The notes under the pieces were generated by a model that was not told the origin of the DNA, did no database searches, and was given only the letters and a program-made list of their open reading frames with translations. A stretch of DNA of 64,000 nt. Source: Siphonodentalium dalli (lineage: Eukaryota; Mollusca; Scaphopoda; Gadilida; Siphonodentaliidae). Below are positions 45,300-54,990 of the stretch, piece by piece (position 1 is the stretch's first letter; every line of letters begins with the position of its first letter). Both the position numbers and the translations under genes were made by a program. Location of the stretch: contig CP136063.1 of assembly GCA_032622095.1 (NCBI GenBank), forward strand, positions 34,882,106 through 34,946,105, in the 5' to 3' direction.

Positions 45300-46139
45300 C
45301 TGAAAAAGAAATGTTTATCACTGAATAATTTAACTGAAATAAAATAAATTTTGCAAAACAACACAATCCACTTCAAACATGCACTTAGCAGTAGTAGCGC
45401 TCAGTGATTAAAATATAATATGATTCAATTGTCATTTTTCAAAGAACATGAAACCGGTATGTCAATAGTTTGTGTATTTATCAACCTATCTTATACCTTA
45501 TTTCAAATTACATAAACACAATGTGGAAGCTCGAATGAGCTACATGTATGTCTGTTTAATATAACAGAATACAATAGGACAAAAAACCAAACCCAGTCAA
45601 TTCAATATTACAGTATGCCTGCAACATACGGGAGATCTTGTTTATGTTATTATTTATTTAACAAGATCAATGTAAATATTATGCTATTGCAATGACAAGA
45701 AGTAATCCACATAGAATATATAATTTATAAATTGGAAGTCACTATTGAAGATGCTGATATTTCTGTAGAACACGTTTTACACTAGTTTGCTTTGAGAAAT
45801 CATTATCTTCAAAATGACAACCAGGGTAGCCAAGGATTATTAATGTAATTAAAATGTAATTGAATTACATTACATGCCTTTTGTTGAGGTAATGCTTTAC
45901 ACATTACTTTGCATAACTCAGCTGCATAACTTAAAAGTAATGCATTGTAATGAATTAGTATTGCACGTTACCACAGTCTATGTAAACATACACTCAGATT
46001 CATAACTATTTTTTATATGTGGGTATATAGTTTACTCCAGACTGACGTTACCATAACCCCACCCCTGACCCCCACCATCATAACCTTGCTAAAGGGAGGT
46101 ATAAGGTTTGGCATGAGAATCAATTCTATGTTTACTTAC

Positions 46140-46321
46140 TGACATACTTCTTGACAAGTTCAGCAATAAATCGCCTTTCTGGTACTAACAGCCCAATGAC
46201 TTTTAAGAGAGCACAATATTTCTTTTGTGTATTTGTAGCCAGTGCATTTTTGTATGTGTCATCCTCAGTGCTCCATCGTTCAATTTTCTTCTTCTCTATG
46301 GCTTTCAGCTGAGTCTCAAGT
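46140..46321 (-). CDS. KDZ transposase middle exon, best preserved copy
   Basis: Acceptor tagttacactag and donor gtaagt bracket 182 nt that are fully open: LETQLKAIEKKKIERWSTED, TYKNALATNTQKKYCALLKV, IGLLVPERRFIAELVKKYV. Both the RWSTEDD tryptophan and the terminal KKYV, lost or stop-interrupted in the other blocks, are present. The exon ends one base into a codon and the next exon (45299 downward) begins with two, so a splice gives KKYV then GQDVAKK in frame. This confirms exon order and strand. It is still embedded in a dead copy. Confidence 0.6.
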
Positions 46322-46420
46322 CTAGTGTAACTAAAATTAGGACATAATAACTATCTGGATGCTATTAGCTATATTATCAGTAAGATAGTATGGGTTTAAA
46401 TATGGCGAGGTAATCAATAC

Positions 46421-46459
46421 CTACCGATGTGTTTGCCAAGCTTGGCATACAATGCAGAA
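46421..46459 (-). pseudogene. KDZ mini-exon, copy C proximal block
   Basis: Encodes SALYAKLGKHIGR; ending at donor gtattg its phase joins LETQL of the next exon in frame. Confidence 0.55.
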
Positions 46460-46619
46460 CTGTACATAAATAAATAAAATAAATTTTGCAAAACAACACA
46501 ATCCACTTCAAACATGCACTTAGCAGTAGTAGCGCTCAGTGATTCAAATATAATATGATTCAATTGTCTTATTTCTGGGTTTCTAAGCAGGACAATTCTA
46601 TTCAATGATAATTTTAGTA

Positions 46620-47000
46620 CCCTGCTTGACAAAACAAGTGTCCACCTAACCGCGGTGCAGTTAGCGTTGCCACCGTGGCTGAAATGCAACTACACCGCGG
46701 CTCCACCGGCTAACTACAGTTGGGCCGCGGTGTACATGTACTTGCCGTTCGGCCATGGTGTAATTGCCGCGGTGTACGTTCATTAAACTGAAAAAAGACG
46801 ATACTAACCAGAAATCTAACCACGGTGTACATGCCGTTCGGCTGTGGTGTAGTTGCCTTTCGGCCGCAGTGTACTTGCTGTTGGGCCACGGTGTACTTGC
46901 CGTTCGGCCGCGGTGCTCAACTGCAGTTACAAACTCTGACACCGCGGCCGAACGGCAAATACACCGCGGTGCCAATGGACACTTGTTTTGTCCAGCGGGG
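46620..47000. mobile_element. TA-flanked MITE rich in ccgcggtg, 381 bp
   Basis: TA at 46618-46619 and 47001-47002; the matching empty site in copy D is 51418-51419. TIRs ccctgcttgacaaaacaagt and acttgttttgtccagcgggg. The interior has many short gccgttcggccgcggtgtac-like words in both orientations. TA duplication fits the Tc1/mariner group; no transposase. Confidence 0.9.
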
Positions 47001-47226
47001 TATTTAGCAATTACACGAAGGCTGCAGACAGGCATATTAAAATATGCAGATAAGAAAACAACGGAGAGAGATGATGCAAGAATGCACAAGAATGATCCAT
47101 ACTTATTACATGTACTTCATTACAATTTAATTATTCACCGTGCTGCACCATGGTTTATTCAAGTTGAATTTGTTATGGAAGATCTACAAAATGAAGTGAC
47201 ATAATTTCATTTTTAACTTGCACGAG

Positions 47227-47382
47227 TTAATGTAGGAGGCCATCAATAAGAAGGTCTACTTTATTCTTTGGGGTCATTTCTTTAGTTATTTTGGAAAATC
47301 TCCCCAGGTAAGACCATAATCGCTCCATACATTCCTCGTCGGTCAATCCTTAACATTTAATTCTTCGTGGATTGAAAAGGAT
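47227..47382 (-). pseudogene. KDZ ERLWSYL exon, copy C
   Basis: Acceptor gctttgtgcag. Frame: NPRRIKC, stop, GLTDEECMERLWSYLGRFSK, then ITKEMTPKNKVDLLIDGLLH and TAA. This is the clearest KDZ signature in the window. The stop between NPRRIKC and GLTD occurs in the C and D copies too. Confidence 0.75.
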
Positions 47383-47408
47383 CTGCACAAAGCAATTGGA
47401 AGTAATTA

Positions 47409-47752
47409 CCGCTATACTTAAAGTAATTGACCACCAATAACGTGGTGTCACCCCGTTAATATGGCGGTACTATACCGCGGTATCCTCCAATACCGCGGAA
47501 CTGATACCGCTTGTTAACGCGAACAAGTATGTGTGAGTAAATACCTCCCCTCAAAGAGTTCCATGAAAATCACTGCGGTATTCAACAAAATTAATGCGGT
47601 GCCCGCTAAAAGACCACGGTATCATTATCGGCCAATACCGTAACTCCACCGCCATGGCCGTCTCGATATCGCTACCGTTTATTACCGGTATCACCGCGGT
47701 CATGACCGGGGTATCACCCCGTTTTTCTGGTCAATTACTTTGAGAATAGCGG
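47409..47752. mobile_element. TA-flanked MITE, 344 bp
   Basis: TA at 47407-47408 and 47753-47754; copies A, B and D show the empty site (aattaagtgatatgcaaata). TIRs ccgctatacttaaagtaatt and aattactttgagaatagcgg. The interior has ataccgcggtatc-type palindromes. Confidence 0.9.
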
Positions 47753-47914
47753 TAAGTGATATGCAAATACCAGTAGCTTAACAATCAAAGCAAACATACA
47801 TGTACATGTAGCAGCTACCAGAGACCCAAGGCCTTCATCGAGGGTTTATGTGAAATAACATAAATTTTATAAAGGTTTGGCATGAGAATCAATTCTACTA
47901 GTATGTTTACTTAC

Positions 47915-48081
47915 TGACAAGTTCAGCAATAAATCGCCTTTCTGGTACTAACAGCCGAATGTCTTTTAAGAGAGCACAATATTTCTTTTGTGTATTTGTA
48001 GCCAGTGCATTTTTGTATGTGTCATCCTCAGTGCTCTATCGTTTAATTTTCTTCTTTATGACTTTAAGCAGGGACTCAAGT
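47915..48081 (-). pseudogene. KDZ middle exon, copy C distal block
   Basis: Second copy of the exon within unit C, with a TAG in place of the RWS tryptophan; acceptor tatttacactag and donor gtaagt retained. Confidence 0.6.
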
Positions 48082-48179
48082 CTAGTGTAAATAAAATTAG
48101 GACATAATAACTATCTGGATGCTATTAGCTAAATTATTGGTAAGATAGTATGTTTTATATATGGCGAGGTAATCAATAC

Positions 48180-48218
48180 CTACCGATGTGTTGGCCGAGC
48201 TTGGCATACGATGCAGAA
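48180..48218 (-). pseudogene. KDZ mini-exon, copy C distal block
   Basis: Encodes SASYAKLGQHIG; same splice sites as its paralogues. Confidence 0.5.
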
Positions 48219-48587
48219 CTGTACATAAACCTTAAAACACAAAACAAATCGTCCACTACCCATTTGATGATGCCAATAACAATATTTTACATGTGGAAGG
48301 TGCCTTGGTTTATAAACTATTAGATTAGTACAGAATAACTATTAAACATATATTATTATACTAAATTCTCATTCTTAAACCACAATAAATGTCATCAATG
48401 GGGTACATATGTCATCAATGGGCCACACGTTTAATCACCATGATGTTGAATATCTATTGTTTCGCGGGATACATTGGAGGCAACACTTTTGAAGTTCATC
48501 GCCATCAAATCTGCATATCAACTGAAGTTGAATATAAATCCCAATGATTTTCAAGAGAAAAATTGCCAGTTAATAGATCCATTCGAA

Positions 48588-48681
48588 ATAGTCGTGATAT
48601 ACCATTACCAGTACTTCAATAGTCATGATATACCATTACCAGTACTTCAATAGTCATGATATACCATTACCAGTACTTCAA
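48588..48681. repeat. 31-bp tandem triplication
   Basis: atagtcatgatataccatta + ccagtacttca occurs three times here and once at the same position in copies A and B. Confidence 0.9.
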
Positions 48682-48857
48682 TAAGTAAACAGGGTGTCAA
48701 CTTGGATTGCTGGTTTTCATTTTTTTTTTATCACAATAATTGTTACCTTTGATAGCTGATGTTTAGCAGTAAACAGATAAAGTGATGTAAAGAATGAACT
48801 TGTTGTATGTTCATTCCTGTGCTCCTTCCGTCTCGGGATGTCATTCTGAGGTATTCC

Positions 48858-49190
48858 TTTTGTCTGACCTTTATGAAATTTGCCATGAATATTGATATTG
48901 ACATGTATATGGGAACGAGTCATTTTGGGGTCATACGGCCAAAAAACATGGCCGCTGGCAGCCATCTTGGATTTCAAAATTCAATCCATTGGCACGGGCT
49001 ACAGGTCGTACTGTTTGTCTGATCATCATGATATTTATCATGAATGTTAATATTAACATGTAGATGGGATCGAGTCATTTTGGGGTCGTTTGGCTAAAAA
49101 ACATGTCCGCCAGCAGCCATATTGGATTTTACTCTTTGCATGAATAAATCCTTTGGTGCGGGCTACAGGTCGTAGCTTTGGTCATTGACA
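48858..49190 (+). repeat. Satellite monomers inside KDZ copy D
   Basis: Near-identical to 38816-39150, including the fusion to the KDZ exon at its left side. Confidence 0.85.
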
Positions 49191-49342
49191 CTTTCATTTT
49201 TATCACAATAATTACTACCTTTGATAGCTGATGTTTAGCAGTAAACAGATAAAGTGATGTAAAGAATGAACTTGTTGTATGTTCATTCCTGTGCTCCTTC
49301 CGTTTCGGGATGTCATTCTGAGGTATTCACCGTTCAACTTAC

Positions 49343-49704
49343 TCTGACAGCAGCTTATCATCTCCTCCTTAACAAGATCAATCTCCTTCAGGGGGCACTT
49401 CTTCATTTCCATGGTGTCAATGGCATATCGATGAATAATATGAGGATATGCACTTTTTTCACTCAATTCGTTCTCTATATGTTGCCACACATGGCTACCG
49501 GTAGTTAAATTGATGATAAATTTAATGGTATTAAATTTTGATGGAACCTTCTCTGCATTTGCATTGAATATCTTTATCTTTGTCTTTATTTTGCTATTTA
49601 TTTTGATGGAACCTTCTCTGCATTTATTTTTGCATTGAATATCTTTATGTTGCTATTTATTTTCTGTATTCTGCCGGACAATTTTTTGGCAACATCCTGA
49701 CCCT
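49343..49704 (-). pseudogene. KDZ transposase last-part exon, copy D
   Basis: Same exon and internal duplication, with an extra 15-nt deletion (one ctttatctttgtctt word is lost at about 49648). Confidence 0.65.
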
Positions 49705-50609
49705 CTGAATAAGAAATGTTTATCACTGAATAATTTAACTGAAATAAAATAAATTTTGCAAAACAACACAATCCACTTCAAACATGCACTTAGCAGTAGT
49801 AGCGCTCAGTGATTAAAATATAATATGATTCAATTGTCATTTTTCAAAGAACATGAAACCGGTATGTCAATAGTTTGTGTATTTATCAACCTATCTTATA
49901 CCTTATTTCAAATTACATAAACACAATGTGGAAGCTCGAATGAGCTACATGTATGTCTGTTTAATATAACAGAATACAATAGGACAAAAAACCAAACCCA
50001 GTCAATTCAATATTACAGTATGCCTGCAACATACGGGAGATCTTGTTTATGTTATTATTTATTTAACAAGATCAATGTAAATATTATGCTATTGCAATGA
50101 CAAAAAGTAATCCACATAGAATATATAATTTATAAATTGTGTCACTATTGAAGATGCTGATATTTCTGTAGAACACGTTTTACACTAGTTTGCTTTGAGA
50201 AATCATTATCTTCAAAAAGACAACCAGGGTAGCCAAGGATTATTAATGTAATTAAAATGTAATCGAATTACATTACATGCCTTTTGTTGAGGTAATGCTT
50301 TACACATTACTTTGCATAACTCAGCTGCATAACTTAAAAGTAATGCATTGTAATGAATTAGTATTACACGTTACCACAGTCTATGTAAACATACACTCAG
50401 ATTCATAACTATTTTTTATATGTGGGTATATAGTTTACTCCAGACTGACTTTACCATAACCCCATCCCTGACCCCCACCATCATAACCTTGTTAAAGGGA
50501 GGTATAAGGTTTGGCATGAGAATCAATTCTATGTTTACTTACTGACATTCTTCTTGACAAGTTCAGCAATAAATCGCCTTTCTGGTACTAACAGCTGAAT
50601 GACTTTTAA

Positions 50610-51001
50610 CCCTTTACCCAACAAACCGGCCAAAACCGGCCAAATAAAGCTGCAACAGCCTAAATTATCTTGGGTCTGTCTCAATAAAACCACACAAATA
50701 TGGATATCATTGGAACCGGCTCATTGACCACATTGTGATGGTTACAGTTATGCCCTGTGCCAATGCATTCTCTTATATATGCGAGTCGACCATAGGTCGC
50801 CTCGCATATATAAGAGAATGCATTGGCCTAAAAAAAATCTTTTTTTAACGCTTTTTACCATTTTTTCTTACATTCTTTAACAATTTTATAATTTTTAATG
50901 TGTTAAGCCAATGCATTCTCTTATATATGCGAGGCGACCTATGGTCGACTCGCATATATAAGAGAATGCATTGGCACAGGGCCGTTCTGTTGGGTAAAGG
51001 G
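50610..51001. mobile_element. Complete TTAA MITE with two hairpins, 392 bp
   Basis: TTAA at 50606-50609 and 51002-51005. TIRs ccctttacccaaca and tgttgggtaaaggg, close to the CCCT-type piggyBac ends. Hairpins at 50759-50827 and 50907-50975. It interrupts the KDZ middle exon between the KVIQ... and LLK parts; copy C has the empty site at 46203-46206. Confidence 0.95.
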
Positions 51002-51220
51002 TTAAGAGAGCACAATATTTCTTTTGTGTATTTGTAGCCAGTGCATTTTTGTATGTGTCATCCTCAGTGCTCCATCGTTCAATTTACTTCTTCTCTATGG
51101 CTTTCAGCTGAGTCTCAAAGTCTAGTGTAAATAAAATTAGGACATAATAACTATCTGGATGCTATTAGGTATATTATCGGTAAGATAGTATGGGTTTAAA
51201 TATGGCGAGGTAATCAATAC

Positions 51221-51259
51221 CTACCGATGTGTTTGCCAAGCTTGGCATACAATGCAGAA
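51221..51259 (-). pseudogene. KDZ mini-exon, copy D proximal block
   Basis: Encodes SALYAKLGKHIGR, as in 46421-46459. Confidence 0.55.
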
Positions 51260-51646
51260 CTGTACATAAATAAATAAAATAAATTTTGCAAAACAACACA
51301 ATCCACTTCAAACATGCACTTAGCAGTAGTAGCGCTCAGTGATTCAAATATAATATGATTCAATTGTCTTATTTCTGGGTTTCTAAGCAGGACAATTCTA
51401 TTCAATGTTAATTTTAGTATTTAGCAATTACACGAAGGCTGCAGACAGGCATATTAAAATATGCAGTTAAGAAAACAACGGAGAGAGATGATGCAAGAAT
51501 GCACAAGAATGATCCATACTTATTACATGTACTTCATTACAATTTAATTATTCACCGTGCTGCACCATGGTTTATTCAAGTTGAATTTGTTATGTAAGAT
51601 CTACAAAATGAAGTCACATAATTTCATTTTTAACTTGCACGAGTAA

Positions 51647-51802
51647 TTAATGTAGGAGGCCATCAATAAGAAGGTCTACTTTATTCTTTGGGGTCATTTC
51701 TTTAGTTATTTTGGAAAATCTCCCCAGGTAAGACCATAATCGCTCCATACATTCCTCGTCAGTCAATCCTTAACATTTAATTCTTCGTGGATTGAAAAGG
51801 AT
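51647..51802 (-). pseudogene. KDZ ERLWSYL exon, copy D
   Basis: Same as 47227-47382: NPRRIKC, stop, GLTDEECMERLWSYLGRFSK, ITKEMTPKNKVDLLIDGLLH. Confidence 0.75.
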
Positions 51803-52230
51803 CTGCACAAAGCAATTGGAATTAATTAAGTGATATGCAAATACCAGTAGCTTAACAATCAAAGCAAACATACATGTAGCAGCTACCAGAGACCCAAGGC
51901 CTTCATCGAGGGTTTATGTGAAATAACATAAATTTTATAAAGGTTTGGCATGAGAATCAATTCTACTAGTATGTTTACTTACTGACAAGTTCAGCAATAA
52001 ATCGTCTTTCTGGTACTAACAGCTGAATGTCTTTTAAGAGAGCACAATATTTCTTTTGTGTATTTGTAGCCAGTGCATTTTTGTATGTGTCATCCTCAGT
52101 GCTCTATCGTTTAATTTTCTTCTTTATGACTTTAAGCAGGGACTCAAGTCTAGTGTAAGTAAAATTAGGACATAATAACTATCTGGATGGGTAAGATAGT
52201 ATGTTTTATATATGGCGAGGTAATCAATAC

Positions 52231-52269
52231 CTACCGATGTGTTGGCCAAGCTTGACATACGATGCAGAA
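52231..52269 (-). pseudogene. KDZ mini-exon, copy D distal block
   Basis: SASYVKLGQHIG; the adjoining middle exon lies at about 51985-52152 with TAG at the tryptophan position. Confidence 0.5.
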
Positions 52270-52509
52270 CTGTACATAAACCTTAAAACACAAAACAAAT
52301 CGTCCACTACCCATTTGATGACGCCAATAACAATATTTTACATGTGGAAGTTGCCTTGGTTTATAAACTATTAGATTAGTACAGAATAACTATTAAACAT
52401 ATATTATTATACTAAATTCTCATTCTTAAACCACAATAAATGTCATCAATGGGGTACATATGTCATCAATGGGGAATGTAGTTAACCAAACAGCTTTTAT
52501 AATTAAAGC

Positions 52510-52645
52510 CAGAGAAGTTTATAGCAGGTGGGACCTATGTTATCTTTAGGTTGTAATGGTTTAATTGCTTCCAATAAATTTATAGCAGGTGGGACCTATG
52601 TTATCTTTTAATAGGTTGTAATGGTTTGCTTCCAATAAATTCATT
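52510..52645. repeat. Direct duplication of ~65 bp
   Basis: The segment tttatagcaggtgggaccta + tgttatcttt...gcttccaataaatt is present twice. Confidence 0.85.
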
Positions 52646-52735
52646 CATTTAGACATTGGTGAAATGTGTTTGGATAATTTGCTGCTGATGACTATCAACC
52701 ACTATGCATGCCTTCAATAAGTCATATGTGGTTTT

Positions 52736-53774
52736 TTACAGTGGGCCATTTTTTTTCAACGGAAAGAGACTGTAAAAAGACTTTTCTGAATTGGTGATTT
52801 GTGATTCTGAGAAGAAGATTAGAAATGTCATCAGAAGGCAATTTATGTTATCAGTCAACTTCTTCCTATTACAGACTTCAAACCATTTGTTTAATAATAA
52901 GTTTGATCCTTGAAGCTGGTGAAGAAAAGCTTCATAGAACTGGTCACTGTGAATACTCAACTAAATTACTTAAACAGTAACGACATGCATGTAGCTCTGT
53001 GAAGAAAGCAAACACATCATCATGAATATTTGTCAGACCCTTGAGGTATGCTGTCTCTCGGTATAGTGTCATTGGATGAAGGAAACACGGCTTCTTCAGT
53101 ACATGTTAGTGATCTTATTATGTTAGCCTTCACTCTGCTGTCAATGTATTTGACTGATTTGGTATTGATGACTTAAAGCACTGGCTGTGCGTTGATTTAT
53201 TGTATTTGTATAGAATTTTTGCTATACAATATCCACCAACGTATCTCATCTTTCCACGTGAACCAGCAGCTAACTTCCATTTCCTTAACATTCTGTGCTG
53301 TAATCGGATACAGTTTTTCTTTTTCTATCAAAATATGTTCCCACATCCTCATAAACAAATTAAAACACACATGGTATTGAACCTTAGTAGATGCAGGGAA
53401 AGTTTAAGAAAATAGTAGCATAGAGTTTAGGGTGTAAACAGGCCCGTCTGATAGTCCTCACACTTTAGAGTTTAGAGTGTAAACAGGCCCGTCTGATAGT
53501 CCTCACACTCTTGGCAGAACAGATTTACAGTAGTTTATCTTGAGATAACATTACACACTCTTCAGATGATATTCCGAGTTTCGGACTTCTTCGATAATGT
53601 TGAATGATATCTGAAACATTCTTGATATGAAGCACTTAACATGTTCATTAAAACTGAGCAATTTATTTCTATCTGATGTTCACTCAGTGCCTTTGCTTTG
53701 AATTTCTCCAATGCTGCTTCAATTGAAAATCCATCTGGGACAGGCAATTGCGTGTCCCAAATGTGACCCGCCAT
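52736..53774 (-). pseudogene. Decayed gene, probably transposon-derived
   Basis: Reading high to low, open pieces give WDTQLPVPDGFSIEAALEKF and ALSEHQIEINCSVLMNML (53562-53774), AAGSRGKMRYVGGYCIAKIL near 53280-53230, and FYEAFLHQLQGSNLLLNKWF (52736-52960), with stops and shifts between. The RGK.RY.GGYC.AK motif reminds me of proteins encoded by repetitive elements in invertebrates, but I cannot name the family. A host gene remnant is possible. The high-coordinate end is cut by the hairpin MITE at 53763. Confidence 0.4.
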
Positions 53775-54181
53775 ATCAAATCCAGTCGTAAGTCGGGATT
53801 TTTTTTACCCAATGCCAATGCATTCTCTTATATATGGGAGTCGACCATAGGTCGCCTTGCATATATAAGAGAATGCATTGGCCTAACAATTTTTTACAAT
53901 TTTAATAATTTGTTCTTGTATTCTTTAACAATTTTATTATTTCATCCATACAGAGCCCCAGACAAACATGAGCAGACGACACTCTTCTATATGCTTCTAT
54001 ATAAGTGTGGGGCTCCCTGCAGGGTAATGGATGTTTTTTTTTATTTTATGTCCTAAAAATTGTAAGAAACATTTATTTAAAACAAATGATAAAAAATTGT
54101 TAGGCCAATGCATTCTCTTATATATGCGAGGCGACCTATGGCACAGGGTAAAAAAAATAGGACTGGATTTGATATGGCGTG
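53763..54181. mobile_element. Hairpin MITE with 8-bp TSD, 419 bp
   Basis: tcccaaat flanks at 53755-53762 and 54182-54189. Terminal inverted sequence gtgacccgccatatcaaatc / gatttgatatggcg. Inside are hairpin 53814-53882, a half hairpin at 54104-54142 and an inner pair gagcccc...ggggctc. It shares the 69-bp hairpin with the TTAA-type MITEs despite unrelated termini. Confidence 0.75.
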
Positions 54182-54254
54182 TCCCAAATACATTGTAGAT
54201 GACTATCTGAACATTTCCCTGTAAATAAGTGCTTTCTATCATCTGCTCATTTTT

Positions 54255-54990
54255 ATGTTTACCCATACCATGTATGGTAAACATAGTGTCGTTGTCCGGA
54301 TTGACCACTCGTCGTGCGTCCGTCTGTCCGTCCGTCTGTCCGTCCGTCTGTCTGTCTGTCCGTCCGTAGACACTTTACGTGTAATGCGATAACTCAAACA
54401 TTTTTTACCTGATCAAAACCAAATTTTGTATATGGGGTTTTCAGCCCAAAATACAGATCGAGTTCGAATATGGGTTTGATCAGACTTTTTTTGACAGAGT
54501 TATGGCCCTTTTTCGACTTAGAATTCACGCATTCTGCCATAACTCAAACATTTTTTATCTGATCGGAACCAAATTTGGTATGTGAGTTTCTCGGCCCAAA
54601 ATACAGATCGAGTTCGAATATGGGTTTGATCCGACTTTTTATTACGGAGTTATGGCCCTTTTTCGACTTAGAATTAATGAATTCTGCCATAACTCAAACA
54701 TTTTTTATCTGATCGGAACCAAATTTGGTGTATGAGTTTCTCAGACCAAAATACAGATCGAGTTCGAATATGGGTTTGATCGGATTTTTTTTAATGGTGT
54801 TATGGTCCTTTGACATATGATTCACACATACATGTACTTCGATAAATCAACCATTTTTCATCTGATAGGAACCAAATTTGGTATGTGAGTTTCTCAACTC
54901 AAAATACAGAACGAGTTTGAATATGGGTTAGATCCAATTTGTTATACCAGAGATATGGCCCTTTTAAAACTAAGAATTATCCAGATTATA
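54255..54990 (+). repeat. Dispersed repeat with ttaccatac hairpin, (CCGT)n and four ~130-bp blocks
   Basis: Starts gtttacccataccatgtatg + gtaaac, then cgtccgtctgtccgtccgtc. Four blocks follow with aactcaaacattttttatct, ggaaccaaatttggtatgtg, atacagatcgagttcgaata and gagttatggccctttttcga. Same family as 3665-4600. Confidence 0.8.

Larger units (their letters stand above)
44793..48720 (-). repeat. KDZ segmental copy C (long form)
   Basis: Carries two sets of the mini-exon and middle exon (46.1-46.5 kb and 47.9-48.2 kb) separated by the ERLWSYL exon, plus two TA-type MITEs. It lacks the TTAA MITE of A and B. The order of blocks matches copy D. Confidence 0.85.
48729..52472 (-). repeat. KDZ segmental copy D (long form)
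   Basis: Begins with the partial-copy-plus-satellite junction also seen in A, then the full set of blocks of C. It lacks both TA-type MITEs of C and the TTAA MITE of A and B, but carries its own 392-bp TTAA MITE. It ends at catcaatgggg, then unique sequence. Confidence 0.85.

Noticed and set aside
46661-47204. 140-codon frames on both strands
   Set aside because: They lie mainly inside the TA-type MITE.
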